A model generated the notes under the pieces. That model saw only the letters and a program-made list of their open reading frames with translations, searched no databases and was not told the DNA's origin. Position numbers and translations under genes: made by a program. From Fidelibacterota bacterium (lineage in GTDB: Bacteria; Marinisomatota; Marinisomatia; Marinisomatales; S15-B10), in contig PAYY01000030.1 in the NCBI GenBank assembly GCA_002715465.1, positions 1 through 64,000 of the forward strand: DNA of 64,000 nt. The letters are read 5' to 3'. Positions 44,966-54,099 of the stretch are shown piece by piece; the first letter of the stretch is position 1, and each line of letters opens with the position of its first letter.

Positions 44966-45745
44966 TTGTTTATATTACCTAGCATGCGTCGAATATCGAT
45001 TGTCATCTTATCTTTTTCAATCTTAATAGTAGCTCAAGACTATCCTACACCAACTAATATAGTAACATCACCAACAGCTGGAGGTTTAGTTAGAGGAGCT
45101 TTTTCAGCTCATATGCATATGCAGAGAGATGGTGGTTTGGCAACCGCTCTTGCAGTTGGTTTGTCAGATCGATTCATGTTTGGGTTATCATATGGTGCAA
45201 GTAAACTAATCGGTGATGGAGAACCGATTCCTTATCCTAGGCCAGAAGTAATTATTAAGTATCGTATTGTAGATGAATCAATGGTTTTTCCTGGTATTGC
45301 ATTTGGGATTAACACTCAGGGATTTGGGAATTATAATAAAGCAGACTCACTGAAAAGGTATGATATCAAGGGATATGGGACATATCTTGTTGCGAGTAAA
45401 AATTGGAGAACTCTATTTGGGAATATGGGTATTCACTTTGGATCAAATATTAACTTTACTGAAACTACGGATGGAGATGAAGATATTAATTTCTTTACTG
45501 GTTTGGATCTTGAGTTTAATCCCGAATTATCTTTGCTTGCAGAATATAATGCTGCTCTTAATCAGAATTCTATGACAGCTAAAACAATTTCTCTTAGTCG
45601 AGGTGGATATCTTAATGTTGGTTTACGGTGGTCTTTGTTTCAAAATTTTCATATTGAGATTCATTTTAACAATCTATTGTTTGATGAAGAAAAAGTGAGG
45701 TATTTTAACAGAGAATTGAAAGTTAATTATATCGAATATTTCTAG
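44966..45745 (+). CDS. Outer-membrane beta-barrel-like protein, unknown
   Basis: 259 residues: signal peptide, then an opening PTPTNIVTSPTAGGLVRGAFSAHM and amphipathic strands such as LATALAVGLSDRFMFGLSYG and GYLNVGLRWSLFQNFHIEIHF. This resembles small barrel or YjbH-like families. The start is unclear between TTG 44966 (GAGAGG upstream) and ATG 44984. No partner is evident. Confidence 0.55.
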   Translation: MFILPSMRRISIVILSFSILIVAQDYPTPTNIVTSPTAGGLVRGAFSAHMHMQRDGGLATALAVGLSDRFMFGLSYGASKLIGDGEPIPYPRPEVIIKYRIVDESMVFPGIAFGINTQGFGNYNKADSLKRYDIKGYGTYLVASKNWRTLFGNMGIHFGSNINFTETTDGDEDINFFTGLDLEFNPELSLLAEYNAALNQNSMTAKTISLSRGGYLNVGLRWSLFQNFHIEIHFNNLLFDEEKVRYFNRELKVNYIEYF

Positions 45746-45781
45746 TTTTGAAAATACTCTATTTGTTATTTATATATAATT

Positions 45782-46336
45782 ATGAAAGATCTAACTGAGT
45801 CTAAAATTTCTTCTGAGAAGGTTTTTTCTGGTAACTTTATTAATGTAAGTAAAGACACAGTTTCTCTTCCCAATGGTTTAACTTCCACAAGAGAATATAT
45901 ACTACATCCTGGAGCTGTAGTGATTTTACCTTTATTAAAAAACAGGGAAATTCTACTTATAAAGCAGTACCGTTATTCTATTGGTTGTTTAGAGATAGAA
46001 ATACCTGCTGGAAAAATTGATCCAGGAGAAAAACCAATTGATGCTGCAAATCGTGAATTAGAAGAAGAGACAGGTTATTGTTCATCAAAAATAACATTAT
46101 TACAGGAGATACATCCTTGCATAGGTTATAGTGATGAACGAATGTGGCTTTACTTAGCTGAAGATTTAGTTAAAGGAAAAATTGGAGGTGATGAGGATGA
46201 GTTTATTGAATCTATCCCCACTCCGCTTGATGAAGCTTTGGGAATGATACAAATGGGTAAAATTACAGATGTAAAAGCTATAATAGGTCTTTTTTGGGCT
46301 GATAAACTTAGGAGAGGAGATTGGCAACTACCTTAG
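45782..46336 (+). CDS. NUDIX hydrolase, ADP-ribose pyrophosphatase-like
   Basis: 184 residues with a complete Nudix box GKIDPGEKPIDAANRELEEE followed by TGY (G-x5-E-x7-REL-x-EE-x-G). Upstream VVILPLLKNREILLIKQYR and downstream LLQEIHPCIGYSDERMWLYLA are typical of ADP-ribose/ADP-sugar pyrophosphatases (NudF group). It overlaps the queG start by 16 bases. Confidence 0.88.
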   Translation: MKDLTESKISSEKVFSGNFINVSKDTVSLPNGLTSTREYILHPGAVVILPLLKNREILLIKQYRYSIGCLEIEIPAGKIDPGEKPIDAANRELEEETGYCSSKITLLQEIHPCIGYSDERMWLYLAEDLVKGKIGGDEDEFIESIPTPLDEALGMIQMGKITDVKAIIGLFWADKLRRGDWQLP

Positions 46337-47250
46337 AAACAAAAGAATTAACAGCTAAAATCCGATCCTATGCACTGGACTTAGGTTTTCAAAAGGTTGG
46401 TTTTACTTCAGCTAAATCTTCTCAAGAAGATGCTTCTCATCTTGAAGAATGGCTCGATTTAGGTTATCATGCTACGATGAAATGGATGTTAAAAAGGAGA
46501 GAGGAAAGAGCTGATATTCAAAAATATTTTCCAGGATCCAAAACGGTAGTTTCTCTAGCTATGAATTACTATCACGGTAATTCTTCAGGCAACTTGAAAA
46601 TATCAAATTATGCTTGGGGGGATGATTATCATAGTGTGCTTAAAGGAAAATTAATAAAATTAAAAAAATACATTCAAGAATTATGCAAGGATGCAAAAAT
46701 ACTTTCCTCGGTAGATACTTCTCCATTAATGGAAAAGGCTTGGGCTAAACGTGCTGGTCTAGGTTGGATTGGGAAGCATACTAACCTTATATCTAGAGAT
46801 TTTGGATCATGGTTGTTTTTAGGTGAACTAATTCTTGATTGTGAATTGACTCCTGATAAACCCTTTGAAGATGATTTGTGTGGTTCTTGTACTGCTTGTA
46901 TAGATGCTTGTCCTACAAATGCTATAGTTGAAGACTATTTGTTAGATGCTAATAAGTGTATATCATATCTAACAATAGAACATAGAGGTGATATTCCTGA
47001 AGAATATGAAACAGAACTTAATGGATGGATTTATGGTTGTGATATTTGTCAAAATGTTTGTCCATGGAATGAAAAATTTTCCAAAAAAAGTGAAGAAAAA
47101 AGTTTTTCTCCAAAGGAAAAAATTATGGAACAAAGCGAAAAATTTTGGTTTAAACTTGATAAGGATGAATACAACAATCTATTTAAAGGGAGCGCAATTA
47201 AGCGAACAAAGTTTGCTGGTTTAACACGAAACATTGCTTGTAGTAAATGA
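46321..47250 (+). CDS. queG: Epoxyqueuosine reductase
   Basis: 309 residues. B12/Fe-S protein for the last step of queuosine synthesis in tRNA. Evidence: the N-terminal LTAKIRSYALDLGFQKVGFT and DTSPLMEKAWAKRAGLGWIGKH of QueG, then ferredoxin-type clusters CGSCTACIDACPTNAI and CDICQNVCPWN. The start is TTG 46321 following AGGAGAGG. It overlaps the NUDIX gene upstream and the next gene by ATGA. Confidence 0.9.
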   Translation: MATTLETKELTAKIRSYALDLGFQKVGFTSAKSSQEDASHLEEWLDLGYHATMKWMLKRREERADIQKYFPGSKTVVSLAMNYYHGNSSGNLKISNYAWGDDYHSVLKGKLIKLKKYIQELCKDAKILSSVDTSPLMEKAWAKRAGLGWIGKHTNLISRDFGSWLFLGELILDCELTPDKPFEDDLCGSCTACIDACPTNAIVEDYLLDANKCISYLTIEHRGDIPEEYETELNGWIYGCDICQNVCPWNEKFSKKSEEKSFSPKEKIMEQSEKFWFKLDKDEYNNLFKGSAIKRTKFAGLTRNIACSK

Positions 47251-47555
47251 GTAACTGGTATAAAATATCTGATGCTTTTGATCTCACTCCTGGAAACAGT
47301 AAAATTCTAATGTTTAAAGAAAAAACTATTGCTCTTTTTAATATTGGTGGAAATTTTGTTGCGATAGATAATCAATGTCCTCATCGTGGAGGTTCACTTG
47401 GTGATGGTAAGATTGAAGGGTCAATAGTTACATGTCCTTGGCACAGTTGGAAATTTGATTGTTTGAAAGGAACCGCTGTTGAAAATAAGAATTTCCGTCT
47501 TAAAATATATCCTTTGAAGAAATTATCTGATGGATTATTTGTAAAATTATTCTAA
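47247..47555 (+). CDS. Rieske [2Fe-2S] ferredoxin (NirD-like)
   Basis: 102 residues. The cluster ligands CPHRGGSLGDG (Cys, His) and CPWHSWKFD (Cys, His) are present and correctly spaced. Small soluble Rieske proteins act as electron carriers for oxygenases or as nitrite reductase subunits; the partner is not in this window. ATGA overlap with queG. Confidence 0.85.
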   Translation: MSNWYKISDAFDLTPGNSKILMFKEKTIALFNIGGNFVAIDNQCPHRGGSLGDGKIEGSIVTCPWHSWKFDCLKGTAVENKNFRLKIYPLKKLSDGLFVKLF

Positions 47556-47556
47556 A

Positions 47557-48234
47557 ATGGACCTTTTCAATAATAAACTTAAAAACTTCTCAGGCTTGGC
47601 ACCAATTTTCCCTCTTCCAAACATCGTTTTTTTTCCTAGAACATTTTTGCCATTGCATATATTTGAACCTAGGTATCGAAAAATGATAATGGATGCTGAT
47701 TCAAATGAAAAAATGATTTGCATGACATTGCTTAAGGAAGGTTTTGAAGATAATTGCCAAGGGGAACCATCAATCTATAAGGTGGGATCTTTAGGTTACA
47801 TGGAATTAAATAATCGTAGTGGTGATGGAACTTCAAATATTTTATTGTCTGGATTAGCAAAGGTTTCAATCAATGAGGTTCCTGCAAATAAAGATTATAG
47901 ACTAGCTGAATTAAATATCATTTCAGAATCTGAAGGAGATGAGGATACGAATATTCTTAAAAATAAAGTATTTCGTGGTTTTGAAAGATTGTCAAACCAA
48001 AGAGGTTTTCCTCAAATTCCTAAAGAATTTCAGAAAGCTATAGATTTTGAGATGGCAGTAAATTTTCTTGCTTCACATCTACCAATTGATGTTGAAGAAA
48101 AGCAAAAAATGTTGGAGCTAGATGATATTTCTCTTAGGGCAAAAATTCTTGTTCAGTTTATGGGAAGTAGCATAGGGGTTGAGCCCATAGGAGGTTTAGG
48201 ACGAATTATTCCTGGTGACCCTAGGTTGAATTAA
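47557..48234 (+). CDS. Lon-type substrate-binding domain protein
   Basis: 225 residues containing only the N-terminal Lon (LAN/PUA-like) domain: LAPIFPLPNIVFFPRTFLPLHIFEPRYRKMI and downstream strands, without ATPase or protease parts. Stand-alone Lon-domain proteins are of uncertain function, possibly substrate adaptors. It converges with the HD protein gene with a four-base overlap of stops. Confidence 0.8.
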   Translation: MDLFNNKLKNFSGLAPIFPLPNIVFFPRTFLPLHIFEPRYRKMIMDADSNEKMICMTLLKEGFEDNCQGEPSIYKVGSLGYMELNNRSGDGTSNILLSGLAKVSINEVPANKDYRLAELNIISESEGDEDTNILKNKVFRGFERLSNQRGFPQIPKEFQKAIDFEMAVNFLASHLPIDVEEKQKMLELDDISLRAKILVQFMGSSIGVEPIGGLGRIIPGDPRLN

Positions 48235-48809
48235 TTAGTTTTTGTGGAATTTCCTTCTAGGCCTAATTCTTGAGCCTTTTCTTTAAGTGCATTGATTACA
48301 AACTGGATATGCTCATCTAAAGTTAAATTTAATTCTTCAACAGCCTCTTGTATATCCTGTCGATTAATTGATGCCGCAAAGTTTTTTTGTTTTAGTTTTT
48401 TTTTCACTGATTTTATTTTTACATCATTTACTGATTTAGAAGGTCTGACATAAGTAACTGCAAATATAAAGCCAGTTATTTCATCAGATGCATAAAGTGC
48501 TTTTGCTAAGAGAGTTTTTCTTTCTACTCCAGTATAATTTGCATGTCCCATTATTGCTGTTGTTAAGATTTCTGGATAACCTTTTTTTATTAGGATTTTA
48601 TTGCCAACATAAGGATGTTGATCTGCATTAGGGTACTTTTCATAATCAAAATCGTGAAGAAGGCCTGTCATTCCCCATAATTCTTCATCTTCATTATATT
48701 TTTGTGCAAAATATTTCATAACTTGTTCAACTCCAAGCGCATGACGACGTAAAGAGTCATTCTTAGTAAATTCACATAGAAGTTTCCAAGCATCTTTTCG
48801 TTTTGGCAT
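48231..48809 (-). CDS. HD-domain phosphohydrolase
   Basis: 192 residues with the HD metal set: RHALGVEQVM, TGLLHDFDYEKYPN (His-Asp), HPYVGNK and AIMGHANYTG, then an ASDEITG Asp. Proteins of this size are often nucleotide or cyclic-dinucleotide hydrolases of unknown substrate. It lies one base after the carbohydrate kinase gene. Confidence 0.8.
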   Translation of the reverse strand: MPKRKDAWKLLCEFTKNDSLRRHALGVEQVMKYFAQKYNEDEELWGMTGLLHDFDYEKYPNADQHPYVGNKILIKKGYPEILTTAIMGHANYTGVERKTLLAKALYASDEITGFIFAVTYVRPSKSVNDVKIKSVKKKLKQKNFAASINRQDIQEAVEELNLTLDEHIQFVINALKEKAQELGLEGNSTKTN

Positions 48810-48810
48810 T

Positions 48811-50268
48811 TTAACTTTTGTTATTATTTATAATAGATAGTTTATTAAGAGCATTATGCCATGCTAACAATTTTTCTTCCCTTTTCCAGTCTTTCATTTT
48901 TGGCATAAAATTTTCTTCTATTTTTACCTTTTCAACAAGTGGACGTCCAAAAGCTTTATTTGTAACTAATCGAGCTACTCCTAAAGCGGTCATATCTTTA
49001 CCCGAACTGGTTGCGATATCATTATCAAGTATGTCGGCTATAAATTGAATAAGTGGTCCTCTTGATGAGCCTCCAGATGCAATTATATCTCGCAAATTTA
49101 TTTTTGTTTTGTTATTAATAGTATTACAAATATCGTAGACTAGGAAACCAATGGATTCCATACCAGCTCTAACAAAGTCATTTAAGCTTGCATTACTTTC
49201 AAGGCCAAAAATTTTTGTATTAAATTCTCCTGTCCAATATGGAGATGAAATTCCACTGAGACCAGGTACTAGTACTCCATTTGTTTCACTTGCGCAACGT
49301 TCATGCCACAGCATATTTTCATGGTTAATACCAAGCTTTTCCTCTAACCATTTAAATAATGATCCAACGCTATTAATTGTTCCTTCTAACAAAAAATGGA
49401 CTTCTTTTTCTGAAGAAAAAAGAACATTGCTAAGTAATGATGGAACAATAACAACGCTTTTTCCACTATTAACCAATACGGAGCCAGAAGTTCCAAAGTT
49501 AAGGGCAACATCTCCTTTTCTCCATCGTCCTTGGCCAACTAATGAGGCTTGTTGATCTCCAATTATACATAGCAGAGGGATGCTATTTCCAAATATTGAG
49601 ATATCACCAAATTTAGAACAAGTTGGAGTGATTCTTGGCAAGGACTGTGGACTTACCTGAAAAAGTTCTAAAAGACTTTTCTCCCATGAAAGTGTAGAAA
49701 GATTCATCAAAAGAGATCGTCCACAAATGGAATGATCAATAATGTGTTTACCTGTTAAACAATAGACCACATATGAACTAATAGATCCAAAGATTAGTTT
49801 TTCTGAATGGACACCCTTTTCTATTTGCCTATTGTTAGTAATAGCATGAAGATACTTAGGGCCACCGAAATGTCCACTTAAAGGGATTCCTGTTAAATTT
49901 TGGATCATTTTTTCTTTTCCAGACATATCTTTTGCCAATTTATCAGCACGAGAATCTTGCCAACTCATTGCTGAAGCTATTGGTTCATTAGTTAATTTGT
50001 CCCAAAAAAGGAATGTAGATCGTTGAAAAGCCATACCAATAGCTACTACTGATAAAAACTCTGAATGAGCAAAATCATTTAGTTTAAACAAAATTTTTTC
50101 GCATGAATTAACAATCTCTTTTGCATCACATTCGACCCAACCAGGTTTCGGTCTTTTAACTTTATGTGGAATTTTTTCAATTTGGTGTACATTGAGGTTT
50201 TCATCAAAAAGGAAACCTTTAGTAGATGAAGTTCCTTGATCTATGACAATAATTGCTGGTTGACCCAC
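48811..50268 (-). CDS. FGGY-family carbohydrate kinase
   Basis: 485 residues with the FGGY fold: IIVIDQGTSSTKGFLFDE (phosphate 1 loop), MSWQDSRADKLAKDM, GDQQASLVGQGRWRKGDVALNFGTSGSV and a C-terminal IIASGGSSRGPLIQFIADIL (adenosine loop). It phosphorylates a sugar or polyol, such as glycerol or a pentulose; the substrate cannot be assigned. GTG start. Followed closely by the HD protein gene. Confidence 0.85.
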   Translation of the reverse strand: MGQPAIIVIDQGTSSTKGFLFDENLNVHQIEKIPHKVKRPKPGWVECDAKEIVNSCEKILFKLNDFAHSEFLSVVAIGMAFQRSTFLFWDKLTNEPIASAMSWQDSRADKLAKDMSGKEKMIQNLTGIPLSGHFGGPKYLHAITNNRQIEKGVHSEKLIFGSISSYVVYCLTGKHIIDHSICGRSLLMNLSTLSWEKSLLELFQVSPQSLPRITPTCSKFGDISIFGNSIPLLCIIGDQQASLVGQGRWRKGDVALNFGTSGSVLVNSGKSVVIVPSLLSNVLFSSEKEVHFLLEGTINSVGSLFKWLEEKLGINHENMLWHERCASETNGVLVPGLSGISSPYWTGEFNTKIFGLESNASLNDFVRAGMESIGFLVYDICNTINNKTKINLRDIIASGGSSRGPLIQFIADILDNDIATSSGKDMTALGVARLVTNKAFGRPLVEKVKIEENFMPKMKDWKREEKLLAWHNALNKLSIINNNKS

Positions 50269-50319
50269 GTTAAAGATAAAATAAGGATATTATGATTGGT
50301 TAGATAGTAAGTATATAGA

Positions 50320-50811
50320 TTAGTTTGTTTCTTCGAATGAGCATGTATCACCAGAACTTATACGACCACCTTTTAGGACTCGAGCGTACCAACCTCTTCG
50401 CCCTAACATTGTTTTTACAAATTCAACCCCATGTTTTTTCCCAACATAAGGTAAAGAATGGAGTTTATAGCAAGGATCACATTTATAAGAAAGCTGAATT
50501 TTAACGGTGCCAATATCTATCATTAAGTTTGGAATAAAGTTATCAATTGGTACCCCTTCTGTGACAAGATTCTCACCAAGATCACCAATGTTTATTGGCC
50601 AGCCTTCTTCATTTAATTTATGAATAATTTCTATTGGTAATACCAAAAGAGCCATATCAGGATTGTTCCCTCTCTTTGTAGCTCGGAAGTGATTATAGTC
50701 ACCTTCAATTCCATTACGGTTTAACAATGCTTGTTTTACTTCAGGCTTCATTAGACCAAACTTATTGGATATTTTTAATTTACTGTATATATGTAAAATT
50801 TTTCCCGTCAA
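50320..50811 (-). CDS. MOSC-domain protein
   Basis: 163 residues with the MOSC beta-barrel features GIEGDYNHFR, INIGDLGENLVTEG (central motif), YKCDPCYKL (possible Moco-sulfur Cys) and a C-terminal GRRGWYARVLKGGRISSGD. MOSC proteins carry sulfur for molybdenum cofactor or detoxification. It starts at TTG 50811; a shorter start near 50751 is possible. No molybdoenzyme gene is nearby. Confidence 0.8.
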   Translation of the reverse strand: MTGKILHIYSKLKISNKFGLMKPEVKQALLNRNGIEGDYNHFRATKRGNNPDMALLVLPIEIIHKLNEEGWPINIGDLGENLVTEGVPIDNFIPNLMIDIGTVKIQLSYKCDPCYKLHSLPYVGKKHGVEFVKTMLGRRGWYARVLKGGRISSGDTCSFEETN

Positions 50812-50829
50812 ATTTTCTTAAATAGTAAA

Positions 50830-51156
50830 TTAAGAAATTGTAATTCCAAAAGTTTCTTCAAATTCTTCTGTAGGAATCATTCTTATAGCATCCCAAGTTA
50901 ATTTAGTGCAGACGCGAGCACAAATTTGGCATCCAATACATTCATTAAAACGAACTTGGACTGGTGGTATAGGAATATTGTATTTTCCAGAAGATACTGA
51001 TTCTATACAATCAACAGGACAAAAGGGGACACAAACTTGACATCCAGTGCAATTGTCTTCATCAACCACTGCCATAAGTTTTGGTCTTTTCTTTTTTTTC
51101 CCAGGGTCTTCAGCTAGTTCTGGTACAGGTTTGTAATGATCGTAGCGTTTTTTCAT
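50830..51156 (-). CDS. 4Fe-4S ferredoxin, two clusters
   Basis: 108 residues with two cluster motifs, CTGCQVCVPFCPVDCIE and CIGCQICARVCTKLTWDAIRM, preceded by a basic N-terminal extension (KKKRPKLMAVVDED). Probable electron carrier. It diverges from the second ferredoxin gene at 51333; the 176 bp between should hold both promoters. Confidence 0.85.
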   Translation of the reverse strand: MKKRYDHYKPVPELAEDPGKKKKRPKLMAVVDEDNCTGCQVCVPFCPVDCIESVSSGKYNIPIPPVQVRFNECIGCQICARVCTKLTWDAIRMIPTEEFEETFGITIS

Positions 51157-51332
51157 TTTAAGCTCAAAGGGAAATTATACCAGTATTTTGCCAGATTCAA
51201 ATAGAAACTAGACTATTTATTCCAAAATATTCACGAAAAAGATTTTTCTTCTTATTCTATCAGGACTAAATTTTAGTAACATCATAGTGTTTTTAATTAT
51301 GTTTTTAATTCAAATTGAGAGCAGGAGGAAAA

Positions 51333-51629
51333 ATGTCCTACATAATCGCTGAACCATGTGTTGGTGTGTGCGATACTGCATGTGTTGAAGTATGTCCTGT
51401 CGATTGCATTCATGGGCCAGATGATACTAAAGGTGCTGGAGCTGAAGCAAAAGCTGAAGGTTTTGATCCAGATGAAAAGCAACTTTATATTGATCCTGAA
51501 GAATGTATTGATTGTGGTGCTTGTGAACCTGAGTGTCCCGTAGAGGCCATTTTTGAAGAAAGCGAAGTTCCTGAAGAATGGTCAAAATATATTCCTATCA
51601 ATTACCAATTCTTTGGCCAGGAACCTTAA
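51333..51629 (+). CDS. Ferredoxin, 7Fe/8Fe type
   Basis: 98 residues from ATG 51333, set by a strong AGGAGGAAAA site (an upstream TTG at 51315 is not needed). Cys ligands: CVGVCDTACVEVCPVDCIHG and CIDCGACEPECPVEAI. The extra N-terminal Cys spacing resembles Azotobacter FdI-type ferredoxins. A clear terminator follows. Confidence 0.88.
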   Translation: MSYIIAEPCVGVCDTACVEVCPVDCIHGPDDTKGAGAEAKAEGFDPDEKQLYIDPEECIDCGACEPECPVEAIFEESEVPEEWSKYIPINYQFFGQEP

Positions 51630-51655
51630 GTTAATATCTCAATAGTCTAATTGCG

Positions 51656-51682
51656 GCCGCCCATTAATGGGCGGCTATTTTT
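51656..51682 (+). terminator. Intrinsic terminator after ferredoxin gene
   Basis: GCCGCCC-ATTAAT-GGGCGGC stem followed by TATTTTTA, between the ferredoxin and mrp genes. Confidence 0.9.
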
Positions 51683-51713
51683 ATGTGAAGTATAATTCCA
51701 AAGGTTATATCTA

Positions 51714-52835
51714 ATGACGAATGAAGAAGTAATGGAACGTCTAAAGAGCATCAAATATCCTGGTTTTAGCAGAGATATTGTCTCTTTTGGCATCGTTAAA
51801 ACTGTAGAAGTTACAGGTGATATGGTTAGAGTGACGCTATTGATGTCCTCAGCAAGTGAAGAAAGCCAACAAAATATTCGTCAAAATGTAATGTCGGAAC
51901 TTGAAAGTAGTTTTTCAAAAGTTGACGTATTTTTAGAACAAAAAAACCCAACGCAAACTCCAGTTCAAACGCTAGAGATGATACCGGAAGTAAAACATAC
52001 CATTGCTATAGCCAGTGGTAAAGGAGGTGTAGGGAAATCAAGTGTAGCCATTAATATTGCCGCAGAATTAATGCAGCGAGGTTATAGTGTTGGTCTCCTT
52101 GATTTAGATATTTATGGCCCAAGCCTCCCCATTCTTGCTGGAGTAAATGAAAGACCATCAATGACTCCTGATAAAAAATTGATTCCTATAGAAAAATTTG
52201 GTATTAAGTTAATGTCTTTTGGATTCCTTTCGGGTAATGATTCACCTGTAATTTGGAGAGGACCAATGGTTGCACGTATGACTGAACAGTTTTTTGGAGA
52301 TGTGATTTGGGGGAATCTTGATTATTTGATTCTTGATCTTCCTCCCGGTACTGGTGATATTCAATTAACTCTCGTTCAAAAACTAAAACTATCTGGAGCA
52401 ATTATTGTAACAACTCCGCAGGATTTAGCTGTTTCTGATGTCCGAAAAGGAGCTGATATGTTTAGTAAAGTACATACACCAGTTTTAGGTGTTGTTGAAA
52501 ATATGGCGGGCTATGTTTTATCTGGTGTTGTTCACTCTGATGATGGTAAACCATTAAAAAATGGAATTATTTCCTTTGTTGAGGAAAATACTTTAAAAGA
52601 GTTTCCGTTAGGGATTCATGGTAATTTTAATTTAGAAATAAACCTTTTTAAGCGAGGGGGAGGGAAAAATGAGAGTGAGAGACTCAAAGTACCACTTTTG
52701 GGAGAAGTTCCTATATCCCAAGACTTAATGGAAGCTTGTGATGAAGGAATACCTATCGTAATAAAAGATAGAGAATCAAAAATAAGTAAGATATTTTCGT
52801 TGATAATAGATAAGATTGAAAAAATACTAGCCTAA
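51714..52835 (+). CDS. mrp: Mrp/NBP35-type Fe-S cluster carrier ATPase lacking CxxC, with insert
   Basis: 373 residues: an N-terminal MIP18/DUF59-like part (1-80), then the ATPase with the deviant Walker A SGKGGVGKSS (about 101-110), LDLDIYGPSLPIL, VIWRGPMVARM and LDLPPGTGDIQLT. Canonical Mrp/ApbC carries a CxxC near residue 270 for the bridging cluster. Here that spot (residues about 268-308) reads as an inserted beta-rich segment (SGVVHSDDGKPLKNGIISF, then GIHGNFNLEIN) before KRGGGKNESERLKVPLLGE. Cluster binding by that motif therefore seems absent; other ligands would be required. Confidence 0.85.
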   Translation: MTNEEVMERLKSIKYPGFSRDIVSFGIVKTVEVTGDMVRVTLLMSSASEESQQNIRQNVMSELESSFSKVDVFLEQKNPTQTPVQTLEMIPEVKHTIAIASGKGGVGKSSVAINIAAELMQRGYSVGLLDLDIYGPSLPILAGVNERPSMTPDKKLIPIEKFGIKLMSFGFLSGNDSPVIWRGPMVARMTEQFFGDVIWGNLDYLILDLPPGTGDIQLTLVQKLKLSGAIIVTTPQDLAVSDVRKGADMFSKVHTPVLGVVENMAGYVLSGVVHSDDGKPLKNGIISFVEENTLKEFPLGIHGNFNLEINLFKRGGGKNESERLKVPLLGEVPISQDLMEACDEGIPIVIKDRESKISKIFSLIIDKIEKILA

Positions 52836-52866
52836 GGGTTATTTTCCTCTAGTTAGGCTCAATTTT

Positions 52867-53640
52867 ATGCTTACACTTTTATTAATATTCTTTCTTTCTC
52901 TTTTTGGAACCACTTGCCCCTTATATTTATGGTTAATTGATGCACATAAAGAAAAAATAAAGCTTCATCGTTTTATTTTGGGCCTTTCTTTAGCCTCATC
53001 AGTTGTAACAACTTTATTTTATTACTCATTAAACATTTCTAATTCTTCGAAAATAGTTATTTATATTTGGGTGTTTTTACTTTCGATAGTTACCCTTTAT
53101 TATTGGAGGAAGTCTAGTTATAGCAATGTTCTTATAAGTATACCTTCAATTGCTGGAATGTTATTAATATATAGTCTTGTTTCAGAAATTATATCACCTA
53201 GTATTTTAAGCTTTCTGATTATTTTAGTTGGAGCTTTTATCCTTTCAGGATCTATGTTTGCAATGATACTAGGACATTGGTATTTAAATGTTGTTAATAT
53301 CCCTATCTCTCTTTTACGAAATACTACTAAAGTACTAATGTTCTTCATCATTTTCCGTTTAGTTTGGAATATCATATTAATTTTGAATGAATCAATAGTC
53401 TATAATGGTTATTTTCTATCTATACTTGAATTTATAGGTACAATTGATGGGATTTTTTTATGTATTGCCATTTTATTTGGAACAATCCTACCATTATTTC
53501 TTTCGTACCTTACTCTTAGGACTATTTATATTCATTCAACTCAATCAGCAACGGGTTTGCTTTATGTAATGGTAATTTCTGTAATTATGGGTGACCTCTT
53601 TTTTAAATATTATATAATTCGCTATGGTTTGGTTATTTGA
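52867..53640 (+). CDS. Multi-pass membrane protein, unknown
   Basis: 257 residues with about eight hydrophobic segments and a short GHWYLNVVNIPISLLRN motif between two of them. No transporter or enzyme family recognised. TTGA overlap with the next gene places it in an operon directly upstream of uppS. Confidence 0.6.
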   Translation: MLTLLLIFFLSLFGTTCPLYLWLIDAHKEKIKLHRFILGLSLASSVVTTLFYYSLNISNSSKIVIYIWVFLLSIVTLYYWRKSSYSNVLISIPSIAGMLLIYSLVSEIISPSILSFLIILVGAFILSGSMFAMILGHWYLNVVNIPISLLRNTTKVLMFFIIFRLVWNIILILNESIVYNGYFLSILEFIGTIDGIFLCIAILFGTILPLFLSYLTLRTIYIHSTQSATGLLYVMVISVIMGDLFFKYYIIRYGLVI

Positions 53641-54047
53641 AGGCATCAATAATTAAAGAGTGCGATCAATGTGGGGAATATTATTTTGGGTATATTGAAG
53701 GTCAAAAAGAGATTGCATGCTCATTTTGTAATGAAGAAAGAATTATTGTTAACTCAAATGATTGGCCATTTAAAGTTTGTCCATTTTGTGATTGTGCTCA
53801 GTTCTATAAAAGAAAAGATTTCAACCAGTTAATAGGTTGCTTCATTATTATTATAGGGGCTATTTTTGTTCCTTTTACATTTGGATTGAGTCTTGTGATC
53901 TTATTAATTCTTGATTATTTATTATATAAAAAAGTTTCAGAAATACTAGTTTGTTATAAATGTCAAACTGAGTTCAGAAATTTCGGCTTAATTGAAAAAA
54001 ACATTGATCAGTTTAATCATCATATTGCTGAGCTTTATGAGCATTAA
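53637..54047 (+). CDS. Zinc-ribbon membrane protein, unknown
   Basis: 136 residues from TTG 53637 (TTGA overlap with the preceding stop). Zinc-binding Cys pairs: CDQCGEYYFG with CSFC, and a second CPFCDC with CYKC flanking a hydrophobic region (residues about 75-100). The arrangement suggests a membrane-anchored zinc ribbon. Function unknown. Confidence 0.6.
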   Translation: MKASIIKECDQCGEYYFGYIEGQKEIACSFCNEERIIVNSNDWPFKVCPFCDCAQFYKRKDFNQLIGCFIIIIGAIFVPFTFGLSLVILLILDYLLYKKVSEILVCYKCQTEFRNFGLIEKNIDQFNHHIAELYEH

Positions 54048-54099
54048 TAACCATTCTTGAATTATGATTAAAGAAAAGAGTAATTTATCAGTATAATTA

